Assembly: GCA_051888795.1 (NCBI GenBank)
Contig: JBJFCD010000138.1
Span: 1 to 47,612, forward strand
Source: MD308 sp051888795
Lineage (GTDB): Bacteria > Bacillota > Clostridia > Lachnospirales > Lachnospiraceae
Length of the DNA stretch: 47,612 nt
Direction: 5' to 3'
The notes under the pieces were generated by a model, which did no database searches, was not told the origin of the DNA, and saw only the letters and a list, made by a program, of their open reading frames with translations. Position 1 is the first letter of the stretch, and every line of letters starts with the position of its first letter. Both the position numbers and the translations under genes were made by a program. Shown here piece after piece: positions 1 to 7,070 of this stretch.

Positions 1-105
1 CGGAGGCGATGAAAGTGAGCATATACGAATACGATTTTGAAAAACATATGAAACAAGAACGGGAAGAGAACTGGATAGAAGGTCATGAAGCTGGAGTGAT
101 GGATC
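1..105 (+). repeat. Diverged direct repeat, copy 1 (matches 3470-3574)
   Basis: Bases 1-105 align without gaps to 3470-3574, with scattered, mostly synonymous differences. Both are the segment linking the nuclease domain to the variable tail in two Rpn paralogues. The similarity is high at DNA level, then ends abruptly where the tails diverge. This fits gene duplication followed by tail replacement or recombination within the family. Confidence 0.7.
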
Positions 106-266
106 AGCAAAAGGAGAATATATTTGATTTACTGGAAGATTTGGGAGAAATTCCGAAAGAACTTCGAAGTAAAATCATGGACGAAAGTGATCTCCAAATT
201 TTAAAGAAGTGGTTAAAGCTAGCTGCCAGAGCAGAATCGTTGGAAGACTTCCAAAATAGAATGTAA
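1..266 (+). CDS. Rpn-family nuclease (PDDEXK_2), C-terminal part, cut by window start
   Basis: The open frame runs in from the left edge and stops at 264-266, so only the tail of the gene is present. The first 35 or so residues (KVSIYEYDFEKHMKQEREEN and onwards) are almost the same as residues 225-258 of the complete Rpn protein at 2809-3705, where they lie just after the nuclease domain. The last 50 residues differ completely from that paralogue and form a helical tail containing EIPKELRSKI and LQILKKWLKL. Rpn proteins (recombination-promoting nuclease, old name transposase_31) keep a conserved N-terminal PD-(D/E)XK nuclease and a variable C-terminus. The catalytic half lies outside the window, so whether this copy is intact cannot be judged. 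An ATG at 9 is in frame but is probably an internal codon. Confidence 0.75.
   Translation, partial: EAMKVSIYEYDFEKHMKQEREENWIEGHEAGVMDQQKENIFDLLEDLGEIPKELRSKIMDESDLQILKKWLKLAARAESLEDFQNRM
2..17 (+). promoter_or_regulatory. Possible intragenic ribosome binding site and GTG start in rpn copy 1
   Basis: GGAGG at 2-6 is followed by 8 bases and an in-frame GTG at 15-17, the ideal spacing for initiation. An ATG at 9-11 is also in frame but only 2 bases from GGAGG, which is too close. The same GGAGG-N8-GTG arrangement occurs at 3471-3486 in the paralogue, where the ATG has become ATA while the GTG is kept. In E. coli, rpn genes encode a short C-terminal protein from an internal start that inhibits the full-length toxin. 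That this start is used here is inference. Confidence 0.4.
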
Positions 267-366
267 ACTTTTTTAGAAAAAATTTTTAGGGTTATGTCAC
301 ATTTTAAAGATTTAAGACGTTATAGAATAAAAGAAACTTTAACAAAACAATGAAAAGGAAGGTTGT

Positions 367-800
367 ATGGAAATATTAAAGCTTAAAAAGATTGTGTGGA
401 TTCTAATCGTTTTTTTGGCCTTGTGTGGCTGTGGGATGAAAGAAGAAAAGCAAGCTGGGGAAAAGCTCTTTTGGGCAATTGAAGAAAATAATGTTCAAGG
501 TGTGAAAAGCAGATAGAAGAGCGTTGGCATTAGCGCTCACGAATATACCAGTGGATGAAGAAATTATTTTGGCACTTATCAATGCTGGGGCAGATGTTAA
601 TAGCAAAGCAGATGACGGAAGTACATATTTGATGGGGGATTTTCGCGGGGCGGACGAGATATTGTTAGAAGCGGGAATTGATGTGAATGCAATAAATCGG
701 GCGAGACAGCAATAGACTTGTATTTATCAAACTTTCTTCTGCTTCCTTGCAAGCATATCTTGAGGCAGATGGTTATGCTTATGGAAAAGAACTTATGTAA
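367..800 (+). pseudogene. Ankyrin-repeat lipoprotein, frameshifted remnant
   Basis: ATG at 367 opens a lipoprotein signal (basic start, hydrophobic stretch, lipobox-like LCGC) that reads on to KLFWAIEENNVQGVKS and then hits TAG at 514-516. The reading continues in the next frame (about 512-717) with clear ankyrin-type sequence: EEIILALINAGADVNSKADD, then DEILLEAGIDVNAIN, ending at a TAG. A third frame supplies a plausible last segment (KLSSASLQAYLEADGY and onwards) to the TAA at 798-800. Two frameshifts therefore break what looks like one gene for a small secreted lipid-anchored ankyrin protein. Such proteins occur near toxin/immunity loci, but this copy should not make the full product. Two sequencing errors could in principle give the same picture. 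Confidence 0.65.
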
Positions 801-896
801 AGGCTTTATAACTCTAAAACTATAAATTTTGATGTAATTGAACCAATTTTAGTCATGTAAAGTTGAAGCTATAGATAATAGCAGTAGGAGGTTTAA

Positions 897-1736
897 GTGA
901 AAATATTAATTAACTTCACGTTGTTTGGTGAAAAGAAAAGAAAAAAAAGAGATAGTGTCTTGCAAGAACTGTCGGAAAAATTAAAAAAATACAGAGAAAA
1001 AGACCAGTGGATAGGAGAATACATTTATAAAATTGAGCAAAATTCAGAATTGTATCGAGATGTTGTGCTTTATTGTAAAAAGAATAAGAAGGTTATAGAA
1101 TTTGTAAATCTCGGATATAATTTTGAAGTTTCGGTTAAAGAAAAAGAAGAAGCTGTAGGATTTATTTTAAATTTTCCAAAGTATTATTGTGAAGAGTATG
1201 AAGACGATTTATATGAGTATGATGAATGTGAATTTTGCTGGACAAAAGAAATCGGAAAAAATAATTTTCATGTTCAACCTAAAGGGTATATAAAAAAACA
1301 TCACGAAGACTATGGAATAGCAGGCATAGATGGAACTGGAGAAATATTATTATTGCCTAAATTGGTAAAAAGCTTACTTGAAGGTGGAGTAGAGAAAAAA
1401 TATTTTCAACCTGTTATAACGAAGAGAAAAGTGATTATGGGTTACATTTTTGTGACAAGAAATATTTTGCCAGAAGGGGTTTATACAGACCCCAACTATA
1501 AATTTGCTGGGAAGTGTACTTCGTGTGGGAATATAAATTTGAAGAGTGAAGAGGAAGAATATTATTTTAGACCTAAGAAAATCAAAAAAGAAGCAATGTC
1601 TTTATTAGAAGATGTGAACTATACATATGAGTTTTTTAATGAATACAGAGAGATTATTTTGAGTAAAAAAGTAGCTAAGATAATAGAGACAAATGTAAAA
1701 TATGCGGAACTTGTTCCCGTTTTCCTGGATGAATAA
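897..1736 (+). CDS. Immunity-protein-like, double-CxxC protein of unknown function
   Basis: A 279-residue cytosolic protein, lysine- and glutamate-rich, with GTG start at 897 and a good AGGAGG just upstream. Two cysteine pairs are visible: C111xxC114 and C207xxC210 followed by Gly. The end has the pattern FRP...(15-20 residues)...EYREIILSKKVAKIIETN...ELVPVFLD. That CxxCG, then FR, then a 'sekva.ii' helix and a closing PV strand recalls the double-CXXCG (SitI6-like) and other Imm families that neutralise polymorphic toxins. The family resemblance is from memory and not certain. Neighbours are an ankyrin lipoprotein remnant and a small membrane protein 17 bases downstream, a setting in which orphan immunity genes are common. 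No toxin gene is visible in the window. Confidence 0.5.
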   Translation: MKILINFTLFGEKKRKKRDSVLQELSEKLKKYREKDQWIGEYIYKIEQNSELYRDVVLYCKKNKKVIEFVNLGYNFEVSVKEKEEAVGFILNFPKYYCEEYEDDLYEYDECEFCWTKEIGKNNFHVQPKGYIKKHHEDYGIAGIDGTGEILLLPKLVKSLLEGGVEKKYFQPVITKRKVIMGYIFVTRNILPEGVYTDPNYKFAGKCTSCGNINLKSEEEEYYFRPKKIKKEAMSLLEDVNYTYEFFNEYREIILSKKVAKIIETNVKYAELVPVFLDE

Positions 1737-1752
1737 TTGAAAGAAGAATAAA

Positions 1753-2250
1753 ATGAAATTAGGAATCTTTTTTGTAATGATGTTTTGGATAAGCTCTGTA
1801 AAATGGGTGTATGCGGACTCTTCATGGATGTGGTTAAGTAAGGAAAAACCATATGAATTATTGCCTGTAGCTATAGTTTTTACTATATTAATTGAAGTTA
1901 TTATGATTTGGAAATTATTACAAATAGACAATCTGAAAAAAGTTGTTTTTATTGTGATTGCTGGCAATATGTTATCCTTTTTCATTCCCTACATAACAAA
2001 TTATGCATTGCTTAGAGAAGAGATGGGATATAAAAGTATAGAAAGAGCATTTTCTACAGGACCATATTATATTGTAGGATTAGGATATCTTTTTCTTACT
2101 ATTGCGATAGAGCTTCCGTTTATATATGCTGCCTTAAAGGAAGAAATAAAAGACAAAAAGAAGGGAGTTCTCGTTATCTGCATTGCAAATGTCATAACAA
2201 CATCTTTTGTATTTATTCTGGAAAGAATAAAATGTTATGGACAATGGTAA
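1753..2250 (+). CDS. Small integral membrane protein, function unknown
   Basis: A 165-residue protein starting 17 bases after the preceding gene, so probably cotranscribed; GAAGAAG serves as a weak ribosome site. It opens with a hydrophobic segment (GIFFVMMFWISSVKWVYA) that could be a cleaved signal or first membrane helix, followed by ADSSWMWLSKEKP outside. Three further hydrophobic segments lie at about residues 40-58, 62-82 and 105-128, with another near 137-155, and charged loops (KEEIKDKKKG) between. I do not recognise the family. Position after an immunity-like gene suggests, without proof, a partner in the same accessory unit. Confidence 0.6.
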   Translation: MKLGIFFVMMFWISSVKWVYADSSWMWLSKEKPYELLPVAIVFTILIEVIMIWKLLQIDNLKKVVFIVIAGNMLSFFIPYITNYALLREEMGYKSIERAFSTGPYYIVGLGYLFLTIAIELPFIYAALKEEIKDKKKGVLVICIANVITTSFVFILERIKCYGQW

Positions 2251-2293
2251 TAAAAAGGTGATTGTAACTGAAACGAAGTAAAGAAGGCGAAAA

Positions 2294-2597
2294 ATGGTAA
2301 TATACGAAATATCAAGGTTTCCGTTTCCATCGGATGCGGTATTATCAGGTGTTATGTCGTTAGTAATACTGATTTTTTTGACAGGCTATTGGGGAAAATT
2401 CAAAAAAATAAAAAAGTGGGCAGATTGTAGAAATATGTTATGTTGAGGATGAGAACGAGTATTATGAATCAGGAAAAGTGATTGTTATGATAACATTATT
2501 GGAGTCAGAATAAGAAGTTGAATGCGATACTGAAGAAGAACAGAGTATTAGAGCCCTTATCACAAGTAATTGTCATAGAGATTTTATTATAAAATAA
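2294..2597 (+). pseudogene. Frameshifted remnant of a small membrane protein; rest of 2251-2808 without genes
   Basis: ATG at 2294 reads a short protein with one hydrophobic segment (VLSGVMSLVILIFLTGYWG) and a basic stretch, stopping at TGA near 2444. A neighbouring frame immediately continues with an acidic segment (IVEICYVEDENEYYESGKV) to TAA at 2511-2513, and a third short acidic stretch ends at TAA 2595-2597. The layout, membrane anchor plus acidic cytosolic tail split by frameshifts, looks like a decayed gene, but the family is unknown and the last piece is doubtful. From 2598 to 2808 I see only AT-rich sequence and the ribosome site (AAGGAGGT) of the next gene. Confidence 0.35.
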
Positions 2598-2808
2598 AGT
2601 GAAATAGAGCCGTGTTTATGTTATAGTATCTTCAAAGCATTATTTTTCTAACATTCTTGCGGTAAACTGTAAACGCATCTTTTTTCTATCAGAATATCTA
2701 AAAGAAATCTCAATGCTTAAATCAATATTTTATTTGGCAGAGAGATTTTGAAAAATAGTTTGCAAGTCAGAATCTCCTGCGTACAAAAGAAGGAGGTACA
2801 TAAACTAT

Positions 2809-3705
2809 ATGGCAAACGAAAGAACTTATGACAAACTGACACCAAACCGAGAATACAAATCCAGGATTTTTGAAATGGTGTTTAGCGAAAAGGAAGCATT
2901 GTTAGAATTGTATAATGCAGCAAATGGAACAAATTATGACGATCCTGATTTGCTGGAAATCAATACACTGAAGAACGCAATCTATTTGGGAATGCGTAAT
3001 GACATTTCTTTTATTATTGATTCCAGCCTTACACTTTATGAGCACCAGTCAACTTATAGTCCCAATTTTCCATTGAGATGTCTATTATATGTCTCAGATT
3101 TGTATTCTGCGATTACAAAAGATTTAAATTTGTATGGAAAGAAACAGATAAAAATACCGACTCCACATTTTATTGTGTTTTATAATGGGGTTGATGAACT
3201 TCCGGATACAAAGGAGATGAATTTATCTGACGCATTTATTGTTCGGGAGGAAGAAATTTATCTGGAATTAAGACTTACGTTAATTAATATCAATCCTGGA
3301 TATAACGAAAAGCTGAAAGGTGCATGTAAAACGCTGAGTGATTATACGAAATATACAGCACGAGTAAGAAACTATGCAAAAGAGATGAAAATTGAGGAGG
3401 CGGTGGAACGGGCGGTTACAGAGTGTATTCAAGAAGGAATTCTGTCAGAGTTTTTAAGTAAAAACCGAGCGGAGGCGATAAAAGTGAGCATATATGAATA
3501 TGATTTTGAAAAACATATGAAGCAGGAACGGGAAGAAAACTGGAACGCCGGGCATGAAGCTGGTGTAAAAGATTTATTAGTGACTCAAGTACGTAAGAAA
3601 TTGGAAAAGGGAAAAAGTATAGAACTGATTGCGAATGAATTGGAGGAAGAGGAATCGGTGATTTATGGTATATGTGAAGAGCTTGGAAAAAGGAATAAAT
3701 ATTAA
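2809..3705 (+). CDS. Rpn family recombination-promoting nuclease / putative transposase
   Basis: This 298-residue protein has the Rpn (PDDEXK_2, formerly transposase_31) layout. The N-terminal nuclease starts YDKLTPNREYKSRIFEMVF, the catalytic core has D65 in NDISFII and the E78-H-Q80 motif in LYEHQS, followed by a conserved helix (FPLRCLLYVSDLY) and a strand with HFIVFYNG. Rpn nucleases cut DNA; in E. coli they promote RecA-independent recombination and take part in phage defence. Residues 225-258 nearly match the truncated copy at the window start, while the tail (about 260-298) is unrelated to it and ends in a short helix-turn-helix-like segment (SIELIANELEEEESVIYGIC). The start has AAGGAGGT about 12 bases upstream. 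No terminal inverted repeats were seen, so it is not treated as an insertion sequence. Confidence 0.88.
   Translation: MANERTYDKLTPNREYKSRIFEMVFSEKEALLELYNAANGTNYDDPDLLEINTLKNAIYLGMRNDISFIIDSSLTLYEHQSTYSPNFPLRCLLYVSDLYSAITKDLNLYGKKQIKIPTPHFIVFYNGVDELPDTKEMNLSDAFIVREEEIYLELRLTLININPGYNEKLKGACKTLSDYTKYTARVRNYAKEMKIEEAVERAVTECIQEGILSEFLSKNRAEAIKVSIYEYDFEKHMKQEREENWNAGHEAGVKDLLVTQVRKKLEKGKSIELIANELEEEESVIYGICEELGKRNKY
3470..3574 (+). repeat. Diverged direct repeat, copy 2 (matches 1-105)
   Basis: This is the partner of 1-105, with the same reading frame and nearly the same protein over the first two thirds. It marks the junction between the shared Rpn core and the divergent tails. Confidence 0.7.
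3471..3486 (+). promoter_or_regulatory. Possible intragenic ribosome binding site and GTG start in rpn copy 2
   Basis: GGAGG at 3471-3475, 8 bases, then GTG at 3484-3486, which is codon 226 of the rpn gene and in frame. Starting there would give a 73-residue protein made of the linker and variable tail without the nuclease domain. The arrangement is the same as at 2-17. The experimental precedent is the intragenic small proteins of E. coli rpn genes; use here is inferred. Confidence 0.4.
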
Positions 3706-3763
3706 ATGGGTTATGGCTTGAAGTGCAAAATTGGATTATTTTACAAAAAAACAGAGCGCACTC

Positions 3764-3792
3764 TTGATTTTCCTTAATGCTGGTATTATAAT
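3764..3792 (+). promoter_or_regulatory. Sigma-A promoter of ilvE
   Basis: TTGATT at 3764-3769 and TATAAT at 3787-3792 are separated by exactly 17 bases. Transcription would start near 3799, leaving a leader of about 40 bases, too short for a T-box or attenuator. The start codon at 3838 is preceded by CGGAGGA. Confidence 0.7.
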
Positions 3793-3837
3793 AAAAATCA
3801 AGTTATCAGTATCTTAGAAAGAACGGAGGAATTTACA

Positions 3838-4863
3838 ATGGAAAAGAAGAACATTGACTGGTCGAATATCGGATTCGGTTATATTCAGACAGATAAGAGA
3901 TACGTTTCTAATTATAAAGATGGGGCTTGGGACGAAGGTACACTTACCTCCGATGCAAACGTGGTTCTGAATGAGTGTGCATGTGTACTTCAGTATGCAC
4001 AGACATGCTTTGAAGGAATGAAAGCATACACAACAGAAGACGGACGAATCGTAACATTCCGCCCGGATTTAAATGCTGAAAGAATGGCTAATACAGCAAA
4101 ACGTCTTGAGATGCCGGTATTTCCGGAAGATAGATTTATTGATGCAGTGAAACAGGTTGTTAAGGCGAATGCAGCATATGTTCCGCCATACGGTTCAGGT
4201 GCAACTCTTTACATCCGTCCATATATGTTTGGATCTAACTCAGTTATTGGAGTAAAACCGGCAGAAGAGTATCAGTTCCGTGTATTTGCAACACCGGTTG
4301 GACCATATTTCAAAGGCGGCGCAAAGCCGATTACAATCAGAGTTTGCGATTTTGACCGTGCAGCACCGCATGGAACAGGACATGTTAAAGCAGGTCTTAA
4401 CTATGCCATGAGCTTACATGCAATCGTAGATGCACATAATCAGGGATATGATGAGAACATGTATCTGGATGCAGCTACAAGAACAAAAGTTGAAGAGACA
4501 GGCGGAGCAAACTTCCTGTTCGTAACAAAAGACGGAAAAGTTGTAACACCGAAGTCTAATACAATTCTTCCATCCATTACAAGACGTTCTCTCATGTATG
4601 TAGCAAAAGAATATCTTGGACTTGAAGTAGAAGAAAGAGAAGTTTATCTTGAAGAAGTAAAAGATTTTGCAGAATGCGGTCTTTGCGGAACTGCAGCAGT
4701 TATCTCACCGGTAGGAAAGATTGTAGATCACGGCACAGAGATTTGCTTCCCAAGCGGAATGGATGAGATGGGACCAATCACAAAGAAACTTTATGATACA
4801 TTGACCGGAATCCAGATGGGAAGACTTAAAGCACCGGAAGGATGGATTTACGAAATCGACTAA
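3838..4863 (+). CDS. ilvE: Branched-chain amino acid aminotransferase
   Basis: A 341-residue fold-type IV PLP aminotransferase of the long, eukaryote-like BCAT type. It moves the amino group between glutamate and the 2-oxo acids of leucine, isoleucine and valine in the cytosol. Visible landmarks: the substrate loop QTCFEGMKAY near residue 56, RPYMFGSN near 127, the PLP-binding lysine K184 in GTGHVKAGLNYA, and the class IV signature EETGGANFLFVTKDG followed by TPKSNTILPSITR, which binds the cofactor phosphate. Length is normal for the family. It is a single-gene unit with its own consensus promoter upstream and a strong hairpin downstream. Confidence 0.95.
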   Translation: MEKKNIDWSNIGFGYIQTDKRYVSNYKDGAWDEGTLTSDANVVLNECACVLQYAQTCFEGMKAYTTEDGRIVTFRPDLNAERMANTAKRLEMPVFPEDRFIDAVKQVVKANAAYVPPYGSGATLYIRPYMFGSNSVIGVKPAEEYQFRVFATPVGPYFKGGAKPITIRVCDFDRAAPHGTGHVKAGLNYAMSLHAIVDAHNQGYDENMYLDAATRTKVEETGGANFLFVTKDGKVVTPKSNTILPSITRRSLMYVAKEYLGLEVEEREVYLEEVKDFAECGLCGTAAVISPVGKIVDHGTEICFPSGMDEMGPITKKLYDTLTGIQMGRLKAPEGWIYEID

Positions 4864-4908
4864 TCATCGCTTGAGGTGACTATGGATTAGAATTTTACAT
4901 AGTAAACG

Positions 4909-4970
4909 ATACCCTGTATGAAGAGAAAGTATATGAAAAAATATCTTACTTTTCATACAGGGTATTTTTA
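4909..4970 (+). terminator. Rho-independent terminator after ilvE
   Basis: A 14-base arm ATACCCTGTATGAA (4909-4922) pairs with TTCATACAGGGTAT (4952-4965) and is followed by a T run. The loop is long (29 bases). The core GATACCCTG recurs in the hairpins at 13393 and 17643. Confidence 0.75.
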
Positions 4971-5071
4971 TGTGTCTATGGAAGCGCTAAGAAATCTTGT
5001 ATGCTTGTTTTCGGCGGATTTTTTTGGAACACTATTAAAAACTATCAAAAAAATAGTGAAAAACTTATGAT

Positions 5072-5120
5072 AAACAGTATAAAACAGTTGACAACAGTTA
5101 TGAACTGTTATATACTGTTT
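5072..5120 (+). promoter_or_regulatory. Promoter with overlapping nested palindrome, likely GntR operator
   Basis: A near-perfect sigma-A promoter, TTGACA (5088-5093), 17 bases, TATACT (5111-5116), precedes the GntR gene. Its spacer holds the palindrome AACAGTT-ATG-AACTGTT (5093-5109). Around it lie further half sites, AAACAGTAT (5072-5080), AACAGTT (5083-5089) and ATACTGTTT (5112-5120), so the promoter sits inside a nested inverted repeat. YtrA-type regulators usually repress their own operon from such sites. Autorepression here is inference. Confidence 0.7.
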
Positions 5121-5139
5121 ACAACAAAGGAGGGATTGG

Positions 5140-5511
5140 ATGAAGATTATTATCAATCATTCTTCCATGCAGCCGATCTATGAGCAGATTGCAGATCAGA
5201 TTAAGGGGAAGATCATGCAGGGGGAGCTGCAGGCTGATACGCCGCTTCCGTCAGTTCGGACGCTGTCGAAGGAACTTAAGATCAGTGCACTGACGGTTAA
5301 GAAAGCATATGATGAGCTGGATGCGGAGGGATTTATTGTTACGGTTCACGGAAAAGGCAGTTTTGTGGCTTTTGCTAATCAGCAGCTTTTACTGGAGGAG
5401 AAGAAAAAAGAAGTGGAAGCAGATCTTGAGATGGCGATCCGCAAAGGACGAAGTTGTGGAATGACCAATGAAGAAATCAAAGAATTGTTTTCAATTGTGT
5501 TGGAGGATTAG
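5140..5511 (+). CDS. GntR-family regulator, YtrA subfamily
   Basis: A 123-residue protein with a GntR winged helix at about residues 8-75 (PIYEQIADQIKGKIMQGEL, then LPSVRTLSKELKISALTVKK, then the wing GFIVTVHGKGSFVA) and only a short helical tail in place of a large effector domain. That short tail is the mark of the YtrA subfamily, which represses linked ABC transporter genes. The ABC ATPase begins 3 bases after its stop and the permease overlaps that, so the three form one operon behind the palindromic promoter at 5072-5120. The signal sensed is unknown. A second cassette of the same order lies at 39477-37574 on the other strand. Confidence 0.9.
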   Translation: MKIIINHSSMQPIYEQIADQIKGKIMQGELQADTPLPSVRTLSKELKISALTVKKAYDELDAEGFIVTVHGKGSFVAFANQQLLLEEKKKEVEADLEMAIRKGRSCGMTNEEIKELFSIVLED

Positions 5512-5514
5512 AGT

Positions 5515-6363
5515 ATGTTTCGATTAGAGAGTGTGAAAAAACAGTATAAAGACTTTGTACTGGATGTTACGATGGAAGTCCGGACAGGATATGTGACCGG
5601 AGTGATCGGAAAGAATGGCGCTGGAAAGACGACAGCTTTTAAGGCTGGGCTTGGGCTGATCCATCTTGACGGAGGAGAGGTGACAGTATTTGGAAAGCCA
5701 CTGGCAAAGCTGGATGAAAAAGATAAGGAAATGATAGGGGTAGTTCTTGCGGATTCCGGGTTTTGCGGATATATGAATATTAAAGACTGGGTCTCAGTAC
5801 TGGAGCATATGTACAGCAATTTTCAGAAGCAGTTTTTCCTCGATAAATGTGAGGCATTTGAGCTTCCGCTTAAAAAGCAGATCCGCGATTTTTCCACCGG
5901 TATGAAGAGAAAACTGCAGCTTATTGCAGCACTTTCCCATGATGCAAAGCTTCTGATCCTGGATGAACCTACGGCGGGACTTGACGTGGTTGCCAGAGAT
6001 GAGCTCCTTACACTTCTCAGAGAATATATGGAGGATGGAGAAAGATCAATATTGATTAGCTCTCATATATCAGGGGATCTGGAAGGACTTTGCGATGATA
6101 TTTATATGATTGATGAAGGCAGGATACTTTTTCATGAAGAGGCAGACAGGCTGCTTGACTCATATGGACTTTTAAAAATGACAAAGGAGCAATATGAGAA
6201 AGTGGAAAAGGAGCATTTGCTTCGCGTGAAAAAAGAGGAATATGGGTACAGTGCCTTGACAGACAAAAAGCAGTTTTATATGGAAAACTATCCGGATATC
6301 ATTATTGAAAAAGGAAATATTGATGAAGTGATTATGATGGTGAGTCGAGGTGAAAAGTTATGA
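5515..6363 (+). CDS. ABC transporter ATP-binding protein
   Basis: A 282-residue ATPase with Walker A GKNGAGKTT near residue 34, Q-loop region, ABC signature FSTGMKRKLQL, Walker B LLILDEPTAGLD and switch histidine in LISSHIS. The 50 or so residues after the nucleotide domain are extra and typical of ATPases paired with small ABC-2 permeases. It probably powers the membrane protein encoded next, with which it overlaps by 4 bases (ATGA). Linked to a YtrA regulator, such transporters are often induced by cell-envelope-active agents, but the substrate cannot be read from the sequence. Confidence 0.92.
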   Translation: MFRLESVKKQYKDFVLDVTMEVRTGYVTGVIGKNGAGKTTAFKAGLGLIHLDGGEVTVFGKPLAKLDEKDKEMIGVVLADSGFCGYMNIKDWVSVLEHMYSNFQKQFFLDKCEAFELPLKKQIRDFSTGMKRKLQLIAALSHDAKLLILDEPTAGLDVVARDELLTLLREYMEDGERSILISSHISGDLEGLCDDIYMIDEGRILFHEEADRLLDSYGLLKMTKEQYEKVEKEHLLRVKKEEYGYSALTDKKQFYMENYPDIIIEKGNIDEVIMMVSRGEKL

Positions 6364-7010
6364 AAGCAATGTTGATCAAAGATTTGAAACTGATGAAGAA
6401 TTTGAAACATTTTTTCTTACTTATATTAGTGATAGGTGTAGCATGTTCAGTAGTATACAATAGCCCATCTTTTGTGATTGCATACATGACCGTGATCTTT
6501 TCTTCCATGGCAGTCAGCACGATTAGTTATGATAATTATGAGAATGGTGCAGCGTTTTTCTTTACCTTACCGGTCAGCCGCAAAGGGTATGTGAGGGAGA
6601 AATATGTATTGAGTATGATCCTTGTTGTTGTGTCACTGATTGCTGCAAGTTTGTTATCGGTTGTGACAGGAATAGCAAGAAAGACACCGATTAACATGGA
6701 CTTTCTGGTGACGGTTCTTGTGACGTTTCTGTTTGCAGTACTGGCAGTTTCTTATATGATGCCGATTCATCTGAAATATCGTGCGGACAAAAGTAAACTT
6801 GTGATTATGCTCGGAATCGGAATATTTATCTTAATTGCTTTTTTTGTAGTTCGATTCCTGACATTATGGGTTGATATCGAAGAGTATTCCGATTACATGA
6901 TCAGAAATAAACTTCCCATGGTGATTATTGGAATGTTCGTTCTAGCAGCAGTATTTCTGACCATTTCTTATAACATCTCTATCAGGATCATGGAGAAAAA
7001 AGAATTCTAA
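6360..7010 (+). CDS. ABC-2 type transporter permease
   Basis: A 216-residue membrane protein with six hydrophobic segments (first HFFLLILVIGVACSVVYN near residue 20, last VIIGMFVLAAVFLTISYNI near 192). Its start codon overlaps the ATPase stop, so the two are translationally coupled. The small size and the early sequence MLIKDLKLMKNLK resemble the ABC2_membrane_5 group that accompanies YtrA-type regulators. It should form the channel half of a homodimeric exporter. A bidirectional terminator follows. Confidence 0.85.
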   Translation: MKAMLIKDLKLMKNLKHFFLLILVIGVACSVVYNSPSFVIAYMTVIFSSMAVSTISYDNYENGAAFFFTLPVSRKGYVREKYVLSMILVVVSLIAASLLSVVTGIARKTPINMDFLVTVLVTFLFAVLAVSYMMPIHLKYRADKSKLVIMLGIGIFILIAFFVVRFLTLWVDIEEYSDYMIRNKLPMVIIGMFVLAAVFLTISYNISIRIMEKKEF

Positions 7011-7025
7011 ATTTATTTATAAAAG

Positions 7026-7070
7026 AAAAGTCATCAGGCTGGGTTTTGTTACTCAACCTGATGACTTTTT
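7026..7070. terminator. Bidirectional terminator between the ABC operon and tetR
   Basis: AAAAGTCATCAGG (7026-7038) pairs with CCTGATGACTTTTT (7057-7070), with the inner stem CTGGGT/ACTCA extending it. An A run on one side and a T run on the other let it work for both convergent genes. The last codons of the minus-strand tetR gene lie inside the right arm. Confidence 0.75.

Noticed and set aside
2809..3705. Rpn genes as insertion sequences
   Set aside because: Despite the old transposase name, no terminal inverted repeats or target-site duplications are visible around any copy.
3793..3837. T-box or attenuator before ilvE (and before argS)
   Set aside because: The leaders predicted from the promoters are only about 30-40 bases long, and no T-box sequence is present.
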